Shown: positions 1-8,615 of the stretch, one piece after another | Position numbering within the stretch: the first letter of the stretch is position 1 | Layout: each line of letters opens with the position of its first letter | Made by a program: the position numbers and the translations under genes | Assembly: GCA_944322615.1 (NCBI GenBank) | Contig: CALUPH010000006.1 | Coordinates: 1-64,000 of the forward strand | Reading direction: 5' to 3' | DNA length: 64,000 bases | DNA from: Candidatus Gastranaerophilales bacterium | GTDB taxonomy: Bacteria > Cyanobacteriota > Vampirovibrionia > Gastranaerophilales > Gastranaerophilaceae | The notes under the pieces: generated by a model | Databases searched by the model: none | The model's input: the letters and a program-made list of their open reading frames with translations, nothing else | Told to the model about the DNA's origin: nothing

Positions 1-81
1 GTGGTATTTGATTTTGCAGCAAAAGGCAGCATTATAAAAATATTAAAAGGCGAAAATATAGGAACATATGTAGGAGGATAA
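1..81 (+). CDS. pyrH: UMP kinase, C-terminal end only
   Basis: The first 26 codons of the window, in frame and ending in TAA at 79-81, encode a peptide ending IGTYVGG. That matches the end of bacterial UMP kinase, where a Gly-Glu-x-IGT segment closes the protein. UMP kinase phosphorylates UMP to UDP in pyrimidine nucleotide synthesis. The gene sits one base upstream of frr, and pyrH-frr is a conserved order. The frr Shine-Dalgarno AGGAGG lies inside its last codons, so the two are probably translationally coupled. The remainder is outside the window. Confidence 0.8.
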   Translation: MVFDFAAKGSIIKILKGENIGTYVGG

Positions 82-82
82 A

Positions 83-643
83 ATGACAGTAGATGAAATG
101 TTTCGTTCTGGTTCAGATAAAATGGAAAAAGCTATTAATCAAATGAAGAAAGAGTTTTCTTCAATCCGTACAGGTAGAGCTAATCCTATGATTTTAGATA
201 AAGTTCTAGTAGAGTATTATGGTGCTCCTACACCTTTGAGACAGTTATCTCAAGTTAGTGTTCAAGATGGTACTACTTTAGTTATTGCGCCTTATGATAA
301 AACTATTCTTAAGGATGTTGAAAAGGCATTAGTTAAAGCAGATTTAGGTATCAATCCAAACAGTGACGGAATAGTTGTAAGATTGATATTCCCACCTTTA
401 ACTCAAGATAAGAGAAAAGAAATTTGTAAGGATGTTAAAAAAGTTTGTGAGGAAACAAAAGTAGCTATCCGTAATATCAGAAGAGATATGACAGATGAAT
501 TGAAAAAAATTGAGAAGGCTGAAAATCTTTCTGAAGATATGGTTAAAGATAATCAGGATAAAATTCAAAAATTAACTGATAAATATATTAAAATAGCAGA
601 TGATAATTGCGCAGAAAAAGAAAAAGAGGTCTTAACAGTATAG
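83..643 (+). CDS. frr: Ribosome recycling factor
   Basis: A 186-residue protein, the normal length for RRF, which with EF-G splits the post-termination ribosome in the cytoplasm. The family pattern is clear: an N-terminal helix with SIRTGRANP (about residues 28-36), the VEYYGAPTPLRQLSQVSV segment, and a C-terminal charged helix with VAIRNIRRD. The ATG is preceded by a perfect AGGAGG at 72-77 inside the end of pyrH. The stop codon overlaps the proposed GTG start of cdsA. Order pyrH-frr-cdsA is widely conserved in bacteria, which supports the call. Confidence 0.97.
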   Translation: MTVDEMFRSGSDKMEKAINQMKKEFSSIRTGRANPMILDKVLVEYYGAPTPLRQLSQVSVQDGTTLVIAPYDKTILKDVEKALVKADLGINPNSDGIVVRLIFPPLTQDKRKEICKDVKKVCEETKVAIRNIRRDMTDELKKIEKAENLSEDMVKDNQDKIQKLTDKYIKIADDNCAEKEKEVLTV

Positions 644-1539
644 TGGCCGTATTAGATACTATAGCAAAAAATCGTTTGATAACAGGCTTTGCAATGGGAA
701 CACTTGTGTTCTCTTGCATTTTGCTTGGAGGAAAATGGCTTCTTGCACTTCTATTATTATTTATTATCACAGCTTCGAAAGAATATGCTGATATATTAAA
801 AAATAAAGGATTTTTACCTTTCTTTAAAGTTATATTAATAGTTTCAGTTTCAATGGTTCTTATTTCCGCTTGCGGATATGGAGAGTTGCTTCCATTGGTT
901 CTTTTATTTGGAACAATTGGTTCTTTCCTTGCCGTACTATTTAGAGGAAGGCAACCATATATTGCAAATGTAGCAACGACTATACTTGGTTTCTTAATTG
1001 CTTGGATGCCTTGCCATATTTGTTTGATTAGAGAAATGGGACCTGATGTTTCATTATTTGGTATATCTTTTAAGCAAGGATTATATTTCTTGGTATTTAT
1101 ATTCTTTGTGATTTTATTTACGGATATTGCAGCATATTATTTTGGTGTAAAATTCGGGAAACATAAATTGTCTCCTGTAATTAGCCCTAAAAAAACAATT
1201 GAAGGTTCATTAGCTGGTGGATTTTGTGCAATTGTTGCGGGATTGATAATAGGCAAATTTATCGGAATTTCTTTGTATCATTCCTTTGTTTTGGCTTTAA
1301 TTGTAACTGTAATGGCACAGTTGGGCGATTTGTCGGAATCTTTAATAAAACGCGATGCCGGTGTGAAAGATTCAGGCAATTCTTTGCCGGGGCATGGTGG
1401 TTTTCTTGATAGGGCTGACAGCTATTTATTTTCAGTTCCTGTTGCCTATTATTATATAAAGTTCTTTATTCTTACAAATCTTACTTTACCGATGGTTGGA
1501 GAATTTATAAAGAAAGTATTCCATGTTATCTGTGGCTAG
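643..1539 (+). CDS. cdsA: Phosphatidate cytidylyltransferase (CDP-diglyceride synthase)
   Basis: Makes CDP-diacylglycerol from CTP and phosphatidic acid at the inner membrane. The protein has about eight hydrophobic segments and the complete family signature near its C-terminus (about residues 233-259): SLIKRDAGVKD, then PGHGG and LDRAD. I chose GTG 643, which overlaps the frr stop and gives a typical N-terminus before the first membrane helix (298 residues). A TTG at 607 would extend the same frame by 12 codons inside frr. The end overlaps rnc by 17 bases. A second, divergent CdsA-like gene lies at 42892-43704. Confidence 0.92.
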   Translation: MAVLDTIAKNRLITGFAMGTLVFSCILLGGKWLLALLLLFIITASKEYADILKNKGFLPFFKVILIVSVSMVLISACGYGELLPLVLLFGTIGSFLAVLFRGRQPYIANVATTILGFLIAWMPCHICLIREMGPDVSLFGISFKQGLYFLVFIFFVILFTDIAAYYFGVKFGKHKLSPVISPKKTIEGSLAGGFCAIVAGLIIGKFIGISLYHSFVLALIVTVMAQLGDLSESLIKRDAGVKDSGNSLPGHGGFLDRADSYLFSVPVAYYYIKFFILTNLTLPMVGEFIKKVFHVICG

Positions 1540-2251
1540 AAAAAAACAAATAAAGAAACTTATAAAAATTTTAGATATAAATATGACGGATGAAAAACTT
1601 TTAGACATTGCGTTAACTCATCCGTCATTTAATTTTGAAAAAAACAGAGATGATGAACCTGATTATGAGCGTTTAGAATTTCTTGGTGATTCTGTTCTTA
1701 GATTAATTATTAGTGAATATCTTTTTGATAAATATCAGAATTATAGCGAGGGAAAATTAACAAAAATAAGAAGTTATTTAGTTAGTGATGAACTTTTGGC
1801 AAAGATAGCAAAAAATTTGAGTATTGATAAATATTTAAATATTGGCATTCATGAAGAAAAAGACGGCGGAAGAGATAAAGAATCTATAAATGCTTGTGCA
1901 ATGGAGGCTGTTTTAGGTGCAATATATAAAAATAGCGGTTTTGAATGTGTTAAAGATTTTTTGTATAAAATATATAATAATATGAATATTGATTGTGATG
2001 AGATATTATATTTTTATAATTCAAAAGAAATATTACAACAGTATACACAATCTAAAAATAAAGATTTGCCTGTATATAAATTAGTTTCTGAATCCGGTCA
2101 AGCACATAATAAAATATATGAAGTAGCAGTATTTTATCAAGGTGATAATTGGGGAACTGGCATTGCAAAAACTAAAAAAGAAGCAGAAAAAATTGCTGCA
2201 GTAAATGCAATAAAGAAATTAAAAATTATAGAAAGCTGTGAAAATGAATAA
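1523..2251 (+). CDS. rnc: Ribonuclease III
   Basis: A 242-residue double-strand-specific endoribonuclease, of usual length. The catalytic signature YERLEFLGDSVL is at about residues 49-60, followed by the second acidic site around AMEAVLGAIY. A C-terminal dsRNA-binding domain follows (about 168-235), ending with the typical KKEAEKIAAVNAIKKL. It overlaps cdsA by 17 bases at its start and rpe at its end, so it belongs to the same operon. It processes rRNA precursors and structured mRNAs. A Mini-III homologue (29290-29667) is also present in this window. Confidence 0.95.
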   Translation: MLSVARKKQIKKLIKILDINMTDEKLLDIALTHPSFNFEKNRDDEPDYERLEFLGDSVLRLIISEYLFDKYQNYSEGKLTKIRSYLVSDELLAKIAKNLSIDKYLNIGIHEEKDGGRDKESINACAMEAVLGAIYKNSGFECVKDFLYKIYNNMNIDCDEILYFYNSKEILQQYTQSKNKDLPVYKLVSESGQAHNKIYEVAVFYQGDNWGTGIAKTKKEAEKIAAVNAIKKLKIIESCENE

Positions 2252-2882
2252 AATTATTATTGCGCCATCAATATTATCAAGCGATTTTGCAAATTTAGAA
2301 TCTGAAATAAAAAAATTAGAGAAAAATGGTGCTGACTGGGTGCATGTTGATGTTATGGATGGACATTTTGTTCCTAATCTTACAATTGGAGCTCCTGTTG
2401 TTAAGGCTTTAAGGCGTGTAACAAATATTCCTCTTGATGTCCATTTAATGATTGAAAATCCTGAGAAATATATAAAAGATTTTGCGTTGGCTGGTTCTGA
2501 TATTATAACCTTTCATTATGAGGCAGCTAAAAATAATGTTGATTATTTAATAGGTCTGATACGTTCATATGGTAAGAAAGTTGGATTATCAATAAAACCT
2601 AAAACAAAAGTTTCAGAAATAGAAAAATATATCAAAGATGTTGATTTGATTTTAATTATGACAGTAGAACCAGGTTTTGGCGGTCAAAAATTTATGCCGG
2701 ATTGTGCTGAGAAAACAAGTGAAATCAAAAATATATCAAAACAAGTTATTGTAGAAGTAGATGGTGGGGTTAATATAGAAACAGCTACCTATTGTAAAAA
2801 ATTAGGTGTAGATGCTTTAGTCGCAGGTAATTATATATTTTCCAGTGATAATATAAAGGAAGCGATAGCTTCATTGAGGTAA
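2244..2882 (+). CDS. rpe: Ribulose-phosphate 3-epimerase
   Basis: Interconverts ribulose 5-phosphate and xylulose 5-phosphate in the pentose phosphate pathway. A 212-residue TIM barrel, normal length. Visible motifs are APSILSSDF at the N-terminus, VHVDVMDGHFVPN with metal-binding His and Asp, HLMIENPE, and MTVEPGFGGQKF. The frame also opens at GTG 2238, two codons upstream, but ATG 2244 gives the canonical N-terminus and overlaps the rnc stop. nagA follows after two bases, so this is part of the frr-cdsA-rnc-rpe-nagA gene string. Confidence 0.95.
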   Translation: MNKIIIAPSILSSDFANLESEIKKLEKNGADWVHVDVMDGHFVPNLTIGAPVVKALRRVTNIPLDVHLMIENPEKYIKDFALAGSDIITFHYEAAKNNVDYLIGLIRSYGKKVGLSIKPKTKVSEIEKYIKDVDLILIMTVEPGFGGQKFMPDCAEKTSEIKNISKQVIVEVDGGVNIETATYCKKLGVDALVAGNYIFSSDNIKEAIASLR

Positions 2883-2884
2883 CT

Positions 2885-3814
2885 ATGTATATAACGGATG
2901 GTATAGTAGAACAACATATTCATGGTGCATTTGGCTATGATTTTATGAATTGCAGTGTCGATGATATTTGTTTGGTTTCTGAAATGCTTTTAGAAAATGG
3001 AGTTACTGCTTTTTTCCCTACAGTTATGACCGATAGTTTGGAAAAAATAAAAGAGAGAATTGAAGTTATTAAAGAGGCTAAAAATAAACAACAGGTTAAG
3101 TCTGCACAAATTGTCGGCATCCATTTGGAAGGTCCTTTTATTAATCCTGAAAAAGCAGGTATTCATGAAAAAAAATATATAATACCATTGAAAATAGATT
3201 TGTTCAAAGAATTAGAAGATGAAATTATAAAAATAGTTACATTAGCACCTGAGTTAGATAATGAGATGTCTTTTATCAAATATTTGAAATCAAAAAATAT
3301 AAAAATATCTGCAGGGCATTCGGTCGCGGCTGTTCTTTCAAATATAAATCAAGTAACTCATTTGTATAATGCAATGGGGAATTTTACTCATAGAGGTAAT
3401 TCTACTGTTGTTTCTGCATTAATAAATGATGATATTTATACAGAAATTATTGCAGATTCAATGCACGTAAGTGATGATGTACTTAAAATAACTTTTAAAC
3501 AAAAACCTTTGAATAAAATTTTGCTTATAAGTGATGCGCTTCCTCTGGCGCATAGCCAAAATAAAGAACAAATTTTTGCAGGTCAAAAAATATATAATAG
3601 AAATGGGAAATTGGTTAATTCGGAAGGTGTTTTTGCCGGCAGTTCAATGCTTTTGTGTGATATCATTAAAAATCTTGCAGATAAAAATATTTTAAAAATA
3701 GAAGATGCGATTTTTGCCGCATCTTCTAATCAACTAAATTATCATAAACTAAAAAGTAACATTAAAATCTATTGGAATAATTTACATAAAATAGAAAAAA
3801 TTGAATTTATTTAA
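2885..3814 (+). CDS. nagA: N-acetylglucosamine-6-phosphate deacetylase-like amidohydrolase (short form)
   Basis: Predicted to deacetylate GlcNAc-6-P to glucosamine-6-P. Motifs seen are H11-x-H13 followed by Gly, HLEGPF at 80-85 with the metal-binding Glu, AGHS around His145, THLYNAM around His159, and a catalytic-type SDALPLA. At 309 residues it is clearly shorter than the usual 380 or so. It starts at the first metal-binding strand and lacks the N-terminal half of the beta-sandwich domain. A GAGG stands 6 nt before the ATG, so this start looks real. It ends in a 4-base convergent overlap with the HTH gene. The role is probably aminosugar recycling; specificity could differ. Confidence 0.8.
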   Translation: MYITDGIVEQHIHGAFGYDFMNCSVDDICLVSEMLLENGVTAFFPTVMTDSLEKIKERIEVIKEAKNKQQVKSAQIVGIHLEGPFINPEKAGIHEKKYIIPLKIDLFKELEDEIIKIVTLAPELDNEMSFIKYLKSKNIKISAGHSVAAVLSNINQVTHLYNAMGNFTHRGNSTVVSALINDDIYTEIIADSMHVSDDVLKITFKQKPLNKILLISDALPLAHSQNKEQIFAGQKIYNRNGKLVNSEGVFAGSSMLLCDIIKNLADKNILKIEDAIFAASSNQLNYHKLKSNIKIYWNNLHKIEKIEFI

Positions 3815-4344
3815 AATAAATTAGTTTCCGGAGTTGTTTTTGCATAAAAACCAAACGGAACTTTCTTAAATGAATTAATTTCTTTTTTAAGTCTATAATT
3901 TTCTTTATTTAATTCATTTATTTTGAAGCGCATAGTTTCATTTTCAGTTTTTACTCTGATGAGCTCCATAACAACATCATCCATCCCGTCAAGTTTTTCA
4001 TCAAGAACAGAAGTAATTCTTTCAGTCATAGACTTTTCAATATTTCTTAAAGTTTCAACTAATTGAATAATTGATGCACTTGAAATGGAATTTGTACCCT
4101 TGTGTACAACATTTTTTGATGGTGCAGGAGTAACATATTTCATTTTATCATTCATAGAAACATCTTTTAGTTTTTTTGCATCATCCTGAGTAAAATAAGT
4201 AAGACCTCTATCATTCTTCTTTAATTTTATCGATGCAATTTTACATAACTCTTGAATTTGAGAGTTATCAATACCTAACATTTCTCTGATTTCTTTTGGT
4301 GAAAATTCTTTACCATCAATCATATCTACCGTAGATGTTCCCAT
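3811..4344 (-). CDS. Helix-turn-helix protein with C-terminal coiled coil
   Basis: A 177-residue protein that I do not assign to a named gene. Residues 13-62 (SPKEIREMLGIDNSQIQEL onwards) look like a MerR-type winged helix-turn-helix ending in a YFTQDDAKKL-like element. A Ser/Thr-rich linker (about 70-90) follows, then roughly 70 residues of charged, heptad-like helix (about 95-163). This architecture suggests a dimeric DNA-binding protein, perhaps a regulator or nucleoid/partition factor. It has its own good promoter (4391-4419) and is convergent with nagA. No effector-binding domain is visible. Confidence 0.6.
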   Translation of the reverse strand: MGTSTVDMIDGKEFSPKEIREMLGIDNSQIQELCKIASIKLKKNDRGLTYFTQDDAKKLKDVSMNDKMKYVTPAPSKNVVHKGTNSISSASIIQLVETLRNIEKSMTERITSVLDEKLDGMDDVVMELIRVKTENETMRFKINELNKENYRLKKEINSFKKVPFGFYAKTTPETNLF

Positions 4345-4390
4345 TTAATAAAAATCCCCTTTAATTAAAAGCATGACATAGCCTAAAAAT

Positions 4391-4419
4391 ATTATATCTA
4401 TTTTAGAAAAATTTGTCTA
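4391..4419 (-). promoter_or_regulatory. Sigma70-type promoter of the HTH/coiled-coil gene
   Basis: On the minus strand TAGACA (4414-4419) is followed by a 17-base spacer and a perfect TATAAT (4391-4396). It is about 45 bases upstream of the ATG at 4344. A GGGG stretch near 4355 could serve as ribosome binding site. Confidence 0.7.
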
Positions 4420-4482
4420 AGAAATAATTGTATCTTTACATAACTTTTCATTTTGTATAAAAGTAAAAAAATATTTAATTTG

Positions 4483-4491
4483 TGTTACTAT
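4483..4491 (+). promoter_or_regulatory. Extended -10 promoter of manC
   Basis: TGT-TACTAT forms an extended -10 element (TGn plus hexamer), with no good -35. Predicted transcription start is near 4498, giving a short leader with TGGAG before the manC ATG at 4521. Confidence 0.5.
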
Positions 4492-4520
4492 AAAAATATT
4501 AGGTTAACTGGAGTTGTTAA

Positions 4521-5906
4521 ATGAAATGTGTAATATTGGCAGGAGGTTCGGGCGAAAGATTATGGCCTGTTTCAAGAGATTTATATCCTAAATCTTTATT
4601 AAAACTTTTTGGAGGTAAAACATTGGTTCAAAATGTTTTTGAAATAGCTTCCAAAGTTACTTCTGAGAAAAATATATTAACAATAACAAATATAAGACAG
4701 GTTGATGATACAAGAATACAATTAAAAGAATTATATTCGAAACCTATAATTATTTCGGAACCTATGTCAAAAAACACAGCACCGGCTGTAGCATCGGCTT
4801 TAACATATTTAAAAGGACAAAAGGATGAAATGGTGCTTATTCTTCCTGTTGATTTTTCGATTGAAAATATTGAATTGTTTTTGACTGGAATTGAAAAAGC
4901 TAAAAACCTTGCAAAAAAAGGATTTATAGTTTCTTTTGGAGTTAAACCTTCTTATCCTGAATCAGGCTTTGGATACATTCAATTAGGAGATGTTCTTTCT
5001 GACGGAAATAAAGTGAAAAAATTCATAGAGAAGCCTTGTAAAGAAGATATTTCAGCTTTTATGAAAGAGGGAAAATATTACTGGAATACAGGGATCTATC
5101 TCGCAAAAATATCAACATTTTTAGATGCTTACCAAAAATATGCTCCAAATGAGTGCAAAGGGTTCTCAAAAGAAATGTTTGATGAAAACAATAAAATCAA
5201 ATTTGAATTTTATGAGAATATTCCTGAACTTTCAATTGATTATGCAATTATGGAAAAATCTGAAAATATTGCTTGCGTTGAACTGGAGACAAAATGGAAA
5301 GATTTTGGTTCTTGGCAGGCTTTATATAATGACAGAGAAAAAGATTCCAAAGGAAATGTTGTAGAAGGTAATGTAATTGTTGATAAGGTTAAAGACTCTT
5401 TTATATATTCATCAAAAGAGTTGGTTGCTGTTTCAGGCATGAAAAATACAATTGTTGTTGAAACTGAAGACGCTGTATTAGTTTGTGATAAATCAAGAGC
5501 TGCTGATATTAATCAATTGGTGAAAGAATTAAAGAAAAATAATGATTCAACAACGCTTTCAAGAAAAACCGTTTTCAGACCTTGGGGATTTTATACATGC
5601 TTAAATGGCGGTTCAGGTTGGCTTACAAAAATCATTACGGTATCACCTAGTCATAAATTATCTCTTCAATCACATAATTATAGAAGTGAACATTGGGTCG
5701 TTTTGGAAGGAAAAGCTACCGTAATTTTAGATGAACAAAAATATGTTCTTAATAAGCATCAAAGTATCGATATTCCTATAAAATCAAAACATTCTCTGCA
5801 AAATCATACAAAAGAACCTCTTAAAATATTGGAAGTTCAAAAAGGTGATTATATTTCAGAAGATGATATAATTCGATATGAAGATATGTATGGTAGAGTA
5901 AAATAG
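4521..5906 (+). CDS. manC: Mannose-1-phosphate guanylyltransferase / mannose-6-phosphate isomerase
   Basis: A 461-residue bifunctional enzyme. The N-terminal nucleotidyltransferase part begins VILAGGSGERLWPVSRDLYPK, the nucleotide-binding signature of the family, and carries FIEKP and ENIACVELETKWKDFGSW. From about residue 345 a cupin-type isomerase part follows (FRPWG, SLQSHNYRSEHWVVL and DIPIKSKHSL). It produces GDP-mannose for surface polysaccharide or lipid-linked mannose. It stands alone behind its own extended -10 promoter with a TGGAG ribosome site. GDP-mannose would feed the Dpm1-like transferase encoded at 58438-59139. Confidence 0.93.
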   Translation: MKCVILAGGSGERLWPVSRDLYPKSLLKLFGGKTLVQNVFEIASKVTSEKNILTITNIRQVDDTRIQLKELYSKPIIISEPMSKNTAPAVASALTYLKGQKDEMVLILPVDFSIENIELFLTGIEKAKNLAKKGFIVSFGVKPSYPESGFGYIQLGDVLSDGNKVKKFIEKPCKEDISAFMKEGKYYWNTGIYLAKISTFLDAYQKYAPNECKGFSKEMFDENNKIKFEFYENIPELSIDYAIMEKSENIACVELETKWKDFGSWQALYNDREKDSKGNVVEGNVIVDKVKDSFIYSSKELVAVSGMKNTIVVETEDAVLVCDKSRAADINQLVKELKKNNDSTTLSRKTVFRPWGFYTCLNGGSGWLTKIITVSPSHKLSLQSHNYRSEHWVVLEGKATVILDEQKYVLNKHQSIDIPIKSKHSLQNHTKEPLKILEVQKGDYISEDDIIRYEDMYGRVK

Positions 5907-5918
5907 CTTTTAATTCTA

Positions 5919-5946
5919 TTTTCAAAAGGTTTTTTAATGCTATAAT
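5919..5946 (+). promoter_or_regulatory. Promoter of ftsH
   Basis: TTTTCA (5919-5924), a 16-base spacer ending in TGC, then TATAAT (5941-5946) make an extended -10 promoter. The ftsH ATG is at 5981 with AAGGGAT upstream. Confidence 0.65.
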
Positions 5947-5980
5947 TTATGTAAAAGGTTGTTATTAAAAGGGATTTAAA

Positions 5981-7849
5981 ATGAATAAAAATCAATCAAT
6001 GGGTATTTGGCTGGTAGTAGGTATTTTAGTTCTTGCATTAGTTTCTATGTTGTTTACAGGACCTACAACATCAACAAAAGTTTTATCATATACAGAATTT
6101 ATAAATAAAGTTAAAAGTGCTCAGATAAAAGAAGTTGTAATTGATAACGATACTGTAACTGCAGTGCCCGTTGAAGATAGTATAAAAACAAAAGTTAACG
6201 GTAAAGAAGAAGTAACAGCTTCTTTAAGATATAAAGTTAATATTCCTTCTAATGACAATACATTATATCCAATGTTGGAAGAAAATAATGTAAATGTAGA
6301 AATTAAGAAAACAAATGAATCTTCATCTTTTATGGGATTAATGGGAACAGCACTTCCTATTTTATTAATAATTGCTTTCTTTATAATACTTGCAAAGATA
6401 ATTCAGACCGGTGGTTCTCAAGCATTATCATTCGGAAAAAGTAAAGCAAAAATGATGCTTGACAGCAAAGTCAAAGTTACATTTAAAGATGTAGCTGGAA
6501 TTGATGAAGAAAGACAAGAACTTGAAGAAATTGTAGATTTCTTGAAAAATGGAGAAAAATATTTAAAATTAGGAGCTAAAATTCCCAAAGGTGTCCTTTT
6601 GGTTGGTGCACCTGGTACAGGTAAAACTTTAATGGCAAAGGCTGTTGCAGGAGAAGCCGGTGTTCCGTTTTTCTCAATAAGCGGTTCTGACTTTGTGGAA
6701 ATGTTTGTTGGTGTTGGTGCTTCAAGAGTTAGAGATTTATTTGAACAAGCTAAAAAACATCAGCCTTGTATTGTGTTTATTGACGAAATAGATGCAGTAG
6801 GAAGACAGCGTGGAGCAGGTCTTGGTGGTGGACATGATGAGAGAGAGCAAACATTAAACCAATTGTTGGTTGAAATGGATGGTTTTGATGGCAATACTAA
6901 TATAATAATTTTAGCTGCAACAAATAGACCTGATATATTAGACAATGCTCTTTTAAGACCTGGAAGGTTTGACAGACAAATTATGGTAAGTCTTCCTGAT
7001 GTTAAAGGAAGAGAACAAATTTTAGGTGTTCACGCAAAAGGAAAACCATTAGATAAAGATGTAGATTTGAAAGTATTAGCAAAACGTACACCAGGGTTTA
7101 CCGGAGCTGATTTGCAAAGTCTGTTAAATGAAGCTGCATTGCTTGCTGCAAGAAGAAATAAGAGTGTAATAAACATGGCAGAGATAGATGATGCTATTGA
7201 TAGAGTTATTGCCGGTATTGAAAAGAAAAGTAAGGTTATGACTGATGAAGATAAAGAAATAACATCATACCACGAAGTAGGTCATGCACTTTTGGCGAAA
7301 TTATTAAAGGATTGTGATGAACTTCATAAAGTTACTATTATTCCGCGAGGATATGCTTTAGGTATAACTTGGACAAAACCTGAGGATAATAAGGTACATG
7401 TAAGTAAGTCAAAATTATTAGATCAAATAACAATGACTCTTGGCGGAAGAGTTGCAGAAGAATTAGTATATGGTGCAGATAAAATCTCAACAGGTGCATC
7501 AAGTGACTTACAAAAAGTAACAGAAGTAGCCAAAAAGATGGTTTCTCAATGGGGGATGTCTGAAAAAATGGGTGCAATGACATATGGAAAATCTCAAGAA
7601 CATGTGTTTATGGGACGTGACTTTGGTACAACAAGAGATTTCTCAGAAGAATTTGCTGCCGATTTAGATAGAGAAGTAAAGAAAATAATTGATGGTCGTT
7701 ATGAAATTGCTAAGCAATTATTGACAGAAAATAGAGATTTGCTTGATGCAATAGCTAAGGAACTTCTGGAAAAAGAAACCTTAGATGATAAAGATGTAAC
7801 AGATATTATTATAAAAATAAAAGGTGAAGAGTTTAACGATAAGTTATAA
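5981..7849 (+). CDS. ftsH: ATP-dependent zinc metalloprotease FtsH
   Basis: A 622-residue membrane-bound AAA+ protease that degrades damaged or regulatory membrane proteins. It has two N-terminal transmembrane helices (about 8-25 and 116-136) flanking a small extracytoplasmic domain. The AAA module has Walker A GAPGTGKT, Walker [13 protein letters not shown] and the second region of homology [20 protein letters not shown]. The C-terminal protease carries the zinc motif HEVGH. All key residues are intact and the length is normal. It has its own promoter and is followed 34 bases later by a membrane protein gene on the same strand. Confidence 0.97.
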   Translation: MNKNQSMGIWLVVGILVLALVSMLFTGPTTSTKVLSYTEFINKVKSAQIKEVVIDNDTVTAVPVEDSIKTKVNGKEEVTASLRYKVNIPSNDNTLYPMLEENNVNVEIKKTNESSSFMGLMGTALPILLIIAFFIILAKIIQTGGSQALSFGKSKAKMMLDSKVKVTFKDVAGIDEERQELEEIVDFLKNGEKYLKLGAKIPKGVLLVGAPGTGKTLMAKAVAGEAGVPFFSISGSDFVEMFVGVGASRVRDLFEQAKKHQPCIVFIDEIDAVGRQRGAGLGGGHDEREQTLNQLLVEMDGFDGNTNIIILAATNRPDILDNALLRPGRFDRQIMVSLPDVKGREQILGVHAKGKPLDKDVDLKVLAKRTPGFTGADLQSLLNEAALLAARRNKSVINMAEIDDAIDRVIAGIEKKSKVMTDEDKEITSYHEVGHALLAKLLKDCDELHKVTIIPRGYALGITWTKPEDNKVHVSKSKLLDQITMTLGGRVAEELVYGADKISTGASSDLQKVTEVAKKMVSQWGMSEKMGAMTYGKSQEHVFMGRDFGTTRDFSEEFAADLDREVKKIIDGRYEIAKQLLTENRDLLDAIAKELLEKETLDDKDVTDIIIKIKGEEFNDKL

Positions 7850-7883
7850 GTGGAACTTTTATTATTAATATAAGGAGATTTAC

Positions 7884-8615
7884 ATGGCTTCGTTAATAAA
7901 TTCACTAAGAAGTATCGCTAGTGACCCATGGTGGGTTGTAAAAATTTCATTTTTTGCTTGTATATTATTTTTCGTAATGGATAATGATTTAAATTATCCA
8001 AACGGAAATCCGGCATTGACACCGGTTTATATGGTTATTTTTGTTGCAATGTTGGGTTGTGCTTCAATTGCAATGCATAGAAATATAAATAATAAAACAC
8101 CATTATTTCCTAGTGTATTTAATATATTTGAAATAATTAGTAAATCAGTATGTTCTACAATTGCAATTCTGCCTGGAATATTAATATATTCAGTAGTTAT
8201 TTCTTTTATACAGAACAAGATTGTGCTTGAACCTTTTGTTATGGCTGTAATATATATTTGCGTAACTCTATTTTTTGTACCATTTATTTTTATACCTGTT
8301 GTTTTATATAGTGTAAATGCTAATTTGTTTGATTCTTTTAATTTTAAGAATATATATGAAGGTTCAGGTAATTTTACTGTTCAATTTCTTTCTTATATCT
8401 TGCAGTTTATTTTTATAATTGGTGCTTCTACATATGTAATATATACTTTACTTCTTGAAATGCTTGGGGATAATGTTAGCTTGTTGATTTTAAAGTGTAT
8501 AGTAATAGTAATTTCTTTCTTTTCTGTATTTATATTTTGTTCAGATTTATATGAAGATGTAATACCTGAACTTAAGAAAAAACAAAAGAAAAAATTAAAG
8601 AGGAAGATTCCTTAG
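7884..8615 (+). CDS. Polytopic membrane protein of unknown function
   Basis: A 243-residue protein with about six hydrophobic segments (roughly residues 20-33, 48-63, 90-110, 120-150, 165-190 and 200-222) and a strongly basic C-terminal tail ([11 protein letters not shown]). The start is fixed by AAGGAGA upstream of ATG 7884. It follows ftsH closely and may be cotranscribed with it. The last 21 bases overlap the convergent uvrB gene, so the basic tail is encoded opposite the UvrB C-terminus. The pattern recalls small uncharacterised integral membrane families, but I recognise no specific one. Confidence 0.7.
   Translation: MASLINSLRSIASDPWWVVKISFFACILFFVMDNDLNYPNGNPALTPVYMVIFVAMLGCASIAMHRNINNKTPLFPSVFNIFEIISKSVCSTIAILPGILIYSVVISFIQNKIVLEPFVMAVIYICVTLFFVPFIFIPVVLYSVNANLFDSFNFKNIYEGSGNFTVQFLSYILQFIFIIGASTYVIYTLLLEMLGDNVSLLILKCIVIVISFFSVFIFCSDLYEDVIPELKKKQKKKLKRKIP

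Noticed and set aside
607-642. TTG start for cdsA inside frr
   Set aside because: It adds a highly charged head from the overlapping frr 3' end; GTG 643 gives the normal CdsA N-terminus.
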